64,000 nucleotides of DNA from Corynespora cassiicola (Eukaryota; Ascomycota; Dothideomycetes; Pleosporales; Corynesporascaceae). The position numbers and the translations under genes are program-made. The first letter of the stretch is position 1, and each line of letters begins with the position of its first letter. Where the stretch lies: assembly GCA_022059125.1 (NCBI GenBank), contig JAEUWY010000016.1, forward strand, positions 620,001 through 684,000, in the 5' to 3' direction. Of this stretch, positions 60,795-64,000 are shown piece after piece. Below the pieces are notes generated by a model. It did not search any database, had not been told where the DNA came from, and worked only from the letters and a program-made list of their open reading frames with translations.

Positions 60795-61135
60795 TTAGCT
60801 GCACGCCAATGGCAGCGCGGTCGAATCGCTCCGCAGCGCATCCTTGTCTTTAATCACCACTCTTTTTCCACACACTGAATTTCCAGAATCAAGGCGAGCA
60901 ATTGCTTGGCCAACATGAGGATGCATGATCATTGATTTGTGAGCGGGGGAGTGACTTGGGCACCATTCACGTCCAGGGCAAAACACTTACCAAAGGGGAT
61001 ACCCTGCCAGGTTGACACACGCTGATTTGACGCTGGCAAGTCAAGCGAGGGAAGGCCTAGGACCCAGTGTTCACCGGATGCTGGATGGCAAAGCATAATC
61101 TGGAGGAGCGCTAGGACATGTGGCACGATACGCAT
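60795..61135 (-). CDS. Small secreted protein, hypothetical
   Basis: Two exons, 60991-61135 and 60795-60904, are joined by an 86-base intron (GTAAGT donor, CCAAG acceptor). The product is 84 residues. The first 21 residues look like a signal peptide (MRIVPHVLALLQIMLCHPASG). The mature part is about 63 residues with two Cys (SVCGKR and LACS at the very end), which could form one disulfide. The splice joins the reading frames exactly and the total length is a multiple of three. I do not recognise the family. It is divergent from the MARVEL-like gene 285 bases away. It may be a chance frame; the signal peptide and clean splice are the only support. Confidence 0.4.
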
Positions 61136-61234
61136 CAGTAAAACGCGCCCCGTCGCGAGATAGCGTCACGACGCACCCATGTTGCGATATTACCGGTCGA
61201 TTGAGAATTGCAGATCTTGAGATCGAACAAAGGG

Positions 61235-61240
61235 TATAAA
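61235..61240 (+). promoter_or_regulatory. TATA box of the MARVEL-like gene
   Basis: TATAAA lies about 180 bases upstream of the ATG at 61421, leaving a pyrimidine-rich leader. The assignment rests on position only. Confidence 0.4.
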
Positions 61241-61420
61241 TTTACTTAAGGTCGAGGATGGAAGGATCCCTCAAGATCCAACAATCAAGCAACCGACAGT
61301 CCTTCAGAGCACTAGCGATATACTTTGCGCGTACCAACTCAGCAACCTTATAGTTTGATACCGCCTGACTGCTCTCTGCTACTTTAGCAACACTTGAACT
61401 TGCTCTCCAATACTGCAGCA

Positions 61421-62030
61421 ATGGGGTTCCTCTCTTCTGGCGTCACCCGTGCCCTACTCGGTGTCACGCACTTCCTCACCTGGGCTAGCTCTGCTATCGT
61501 CGTTGGTATCACTGCGTATTTTCTAAATGACTTCCCGCATGACCAGCACTTGATCTTTGAAATTGTCATTGTGAGCTTCATTCAAACTCTTCTCTTCGAT
61601 CAAATACCTAACAGTGTGTAGTCTGCTCTGGTACTCGGCTTTTGGATGCCATCATTCGTGGTTCCCTTCATCGGCACCTATAAATTCTACTACTTGCCCT
61701 TGAACTTTGTCTTTTCGTACCTGTGGCTCACAGCATTCATCTTCTCGGCCCAGGACTATAACGAATCTTCTTGCGCCGCCAATGCCCCAACTGGAGGAAG
61801 CTGCTCCCTAAAGCTGACCCTCGAGGCCTTCCTGTTCCTTGGCTTGTACGTCCAATACAAACTCATTATTGTTCTCAAATTCCCAATTGATTCAAAACTG
61901 ACGTAACATCAGCATCTTTACTGTCTTCTCCACCATCATCGACATTGTCGCCTGGAGAACCGCCGCTAAAGCTGACGCCGCGTCTTCCCCAGAAAAAAGC
62001 ACCCGCCCTTCCGGCGAACAAGCCGCCTAA
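61421..62030 (+). CDS. MARVEL-like four-helix membrane protein
   Basis: Exons are 61421-61570, 61622-61845 and 61913-62030; the product is 163 residues. Four hydrophobic segments are spaced as in MARVEL/Nce102-type proteins: ALLGVTHFLTWASSAIVVGI, SALVLGFWMPSFVVPFIG, NFVFSYLWLTAFIFSAQ, and AFLFLGFIFTVFSTIIDIVA across the second intron. A Cys-containing loop (ESSCAANAPTGGSCSLK) lies between helices 3 and 4, a feature seen in fungal MARVEL proteins. The tail is short and hydrophilic. Such proteins organise plasma-membrane domains. The Pil1/Lsp1-like gene at 47 kb encodes another membrane-domain component, but they are not adjacent. Both introns are fixed by reading frame. Confidence 0.8.
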
Positions 62031-63069
62031 ACAACGGCGGCACTTTCCTGCGGCCCCGGGGTGGCTCGCGGCATGGCTCTGGAGCAGTAGACTCGATGAT
62101 TGTCCCCCCCTCAAGAACACTTCGGCTTGTTCAAACGGCCAGCGCATAATCATGGCAATGCTTGACGGAAATGACCACCAGCTGGCTGGCCGGGGACGAA
62201 AAGCGCGATGGATTTAGCCATCTTCTTTATCCTACCCGCACACGCACACGCACACGCACACGCACGCACTACTGCGAACGGAAGTAATGTTTAATTGTGC
62301 AGTATTGGGCGCTGCTTGTTTTGCTTGCGGATGAGAATCGACCTTTGGGCTGACGTTGTGGTGTTTCAATAGAAGACGGTTGGACTTGGCGGGGCACCGT
62401 TTCCTTTGTTGTGTATGTAGCTCGGACTTCAACTTATTGATGCACTTGTCCTCGACGTTGACTATGATGAGCGCGTGAGTCATTCAAGCTCATGTGCCTA
62501 ACATTGAAGCTTGAAGAGATTTCGATTGCCTGTTACGGTAACCATAGTCGGAGTAGATGATGATAGCCTGAGCAACGCTAATGGCTATGTCAACAACCAC
62601 TGCTGCTGTTTTATTTCTTTCCACACTACCATTGATACTATTCCCCGTAAACATTGTATGTGGCTCTTGCCCCAAGCATCTGGAGCTGTTAACAAAGGCG
62701 ATGCACTCAAGACACAATTAGTTAGACTGTGGTTTGAGGAGGACGGGAAGTGCACGTGTATTACAACCAGTGTGTATCTCCTCCAATAGACCAGAAGAAG
62801 TGCCCTAGCATGGCATATTTCCTTCGACAACCATCTTTATATATCGAAAGAAAAACCTTGGAAACCTTTCCGGCCATAAATTGTTAGATAAATGAAAAAA
62901 GAGAGAGAAAGCGGATGAGCAGCATCATAGCACCAATGTGGCTCTTCTCCCCCAAACTCGACTTTCCGCCCATGCATCACAACTCGGTGATTAGACCCGA
63001 CCGGCGGGCGAAAAGTAACTTCTGAATCCGCATCCTCTGATCTTGCTAACCTCTTGCTGCACTGACCGC
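62031..63069. other. Intergenic stretch between convergent genes
   Basis: About 1 kb that holds the 3' sides of the MARVEL-like and CYSTM genes and a CACACG microsatellite at 62239-62268. No gene is supported. Confidence 0.5.
62239..62268. repeat. Microsatellite (CACACG)n
   Basis: About five copies of the 6-base unit CACACG (in part CACG) lie just after the MARVEL-like gene. Confidence 0.85.
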
Positions 63070-63543
63070 TTAGAATAAGCAATCCAAGCAGCAACAGCAC
63101 GCCAGACCGGCGCAAAGACCAGCAAAGAGCCCTCCACTGCCGCCACCGCGCTGATCCCTCTGATCACCGTAGTACCCTCCCGGTGGAGGCGGGCCTTGCT
63201 GGTAGTACATGCCTGGCTGCGGTGGGCCGTATTGACCTCCGGGAGGAGGGCCATAGCCTCCCTGCTGCTGGTACGGGTTTGGAGAGTTTCCGTAGTAGTC
63301 TGCGTTCGAGGGAGGGGCAGGGCTGCCGTTGCCGTAGTAGGGTTGGGCGCCGCCGGGGGGGCCATAGGGTGCAGGCGCACCGTAGGGAGCGGGACCGGCG
63401 TCTTGGTGAATGGGTGGCGGCGACTGCGGGTACTGGGGGGGAGCGCCTTGGGGGGGATCCTGCGACATGTTAGCCATGGCCATGAGAGGCGAATACGGCG
63501 CAGACGGGTGGGCGACGGCGGATGGACATACGTATTTGGACAT
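63070..63543 (-). CDS. Pro/Gly/Tyr-rich protein with C-terminal CYSTM module
   Basis: Exons are 63532-63543 and 63070-63459; the product is 133 residues. The first exon is 12 bases (MSKY), and a 72-base intron with a GCTAAC branch point follows. That intron is a multiple of three without a stop, so reading through it would add 24 residues. The body is repetitive, with PPG, PYG and QY units. It ends in a short hydrophobic, Cys-rich tail (GGLFAGLCAGLACCCCLDCLF), the CYSTM module, which anchors small stress-tolerance proteins in membranes. The exact role is unknown. Splicing gives MSKYDPPQGAPPQYP, the usual look of the fungal family, so I prefer it to the unspliced version. Confidence 0.8.
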   Translation of the reverse strand: MSKYVCPSAVAHPSAPYSPLMAMANMSQDPPQGAPPQYPQSPPPIHQDAGPAPYGAPAPYGPPGGAQPYYGNGSPAPPSNADYYGNSPNPYQQQGGYGPPPGGQYGPPQPGMYYQQGPPPPGGYYGDQRDQRGGGSGGLFAGLCAGLACCCCLDCLF

Positions 63544-64000
63544 GATGGCTATGTTACTGGAGAAGTTATTCCGGGGAGAGAAAGACGGGGAGAGAGGAGC
63601 GACAGAGAGACCAGAGGGCTAAAGGGCGACTATAAGTGATTGCGGGCGATCTCGCTGGTGTTGCGCGGCAAGGCTGGGCAAATGCTCGTCCTCGGTTGCG
63701 TGTGTTCTCGTGGATTGGGGTGCCTTTGTCTTGTGGAAGAGCGAGGGGCGGACGCGACGATTAGAGGGAGGTCAATGGAGACGAAAGATTAGGCGCAGAG
63801 AAGAGGGTAAGAGAGCGAGTGGAAGAAGAATGACAGCGGCCGTGCTCGGGGTTTTGTCCAGGGCGTCCGCAAATGCCGGAGCTTCGCGATTTGGAGACTG
63901 AAGACGTTCCAACGAGGGCTAAGGGTGGCGACGCACTGTGGCTTAGCGGCGCGCTAACCGCCTTGGTGCGCTCATGTAATCGTCCCGTCTGGCACATGGC
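63544..64000. other. Upstream flank of the CYSTM gene, to the window end
   Basis: These 457 bases hold the CYSTM promoter side. A purine-rich stretch (GAGAGA and AGAGGG units) lies at about 63570-63620 and another at 63720-63830. No gene is recognised. Confidence 0.4.

Noticed and set aside
1..64000. CRISPR array, bacterial operon or phage-like system
   Set aside because: No regularly spaced repeats with unique spacers are present. Genes have spliceosomal introns and eukaryotic products throughout.

Overview
The window reads as nuclear DNA of a filamentous ascomycete (Pezizomycotina). Genes are interrupted by many short introns of about 45 to 130 bases with GT..AG ends. Recognisable products include a large secreted catalase, an eisosome BAR protein, a CFEM-like fragment, a CYSTM protein and MARVEL-type membrane proteins. 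One long AT-rich block carries the transition pattern left by repeat-induced point mutation (RIP). The class within Pezizomycotina cannot be fixed from the sequence alone.

Region 1, 1 to about 11,040: an AT-rich, RIP-degraded transposon block. It holds two Ty3/gypsy-type LTR retrotransposons, both on the minus strand. Element A (976-7919) has two 474-base LTRs and a 5-base target duplication. It sits inside the pol region of element B. B's reverse transcriptase lies at about 7971-8320 and its continuation lies at 1-975. A diverged tandem repeat (10404-10990) lies at the right edge.

Region 2, 11.1-13.7 kb: accessory-type genes next to the transposon block, namely a small secreted ricin-B-like (beta-trefoil) protein and a zinc-type medium-chain dehydrogenase with a 6-base exon.

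Region 3, 14-30.5 kb: a dense housekeeping block. It contains MCM2, a UBR7/mlo2-type UBR-box protein, ATG9, COG6, BOL2/FRA2, NIF3, an intron-containing tRNA-Asn, and the ribosomal protein genes RPL30 and RPL10. Three neighbouring pairs are head to head over 230-450 bases (MCM2/UBR7, ATG9/COG6, BOL2/NIF3).

Region 4, 30.9-47.6 kb: an S/T/P-rich secreted protein, a kinesin-10-like motor with a C-terminal helix-hairpin-helix, a C2H2 zinc-finger regulator behind a 3-kb GC-rich gene-free stretch, SEC24, and a Pil1/Lsp1-like eisosome protein.

Region 5, 47.6-64 kb: sparser and more accessory. It contains a large secreted catalase, an MFS anion-cation symporter-like transporter, a degraded CFEM-like surface-protein gene, a small secreted protein, a MARVEL-like membrane protein and a CYSTM tail protein, with long gaps between them.

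Exon boundaries were read by eye from splice signals and protein continuity. Every intact gene model keeps an open frame with a total length divisible by three. I found no biosynthetic cluster and no obviously new multi-gene system. The strongest unexpected structure is the nested, RIP-inactivated retrotransposon pair.
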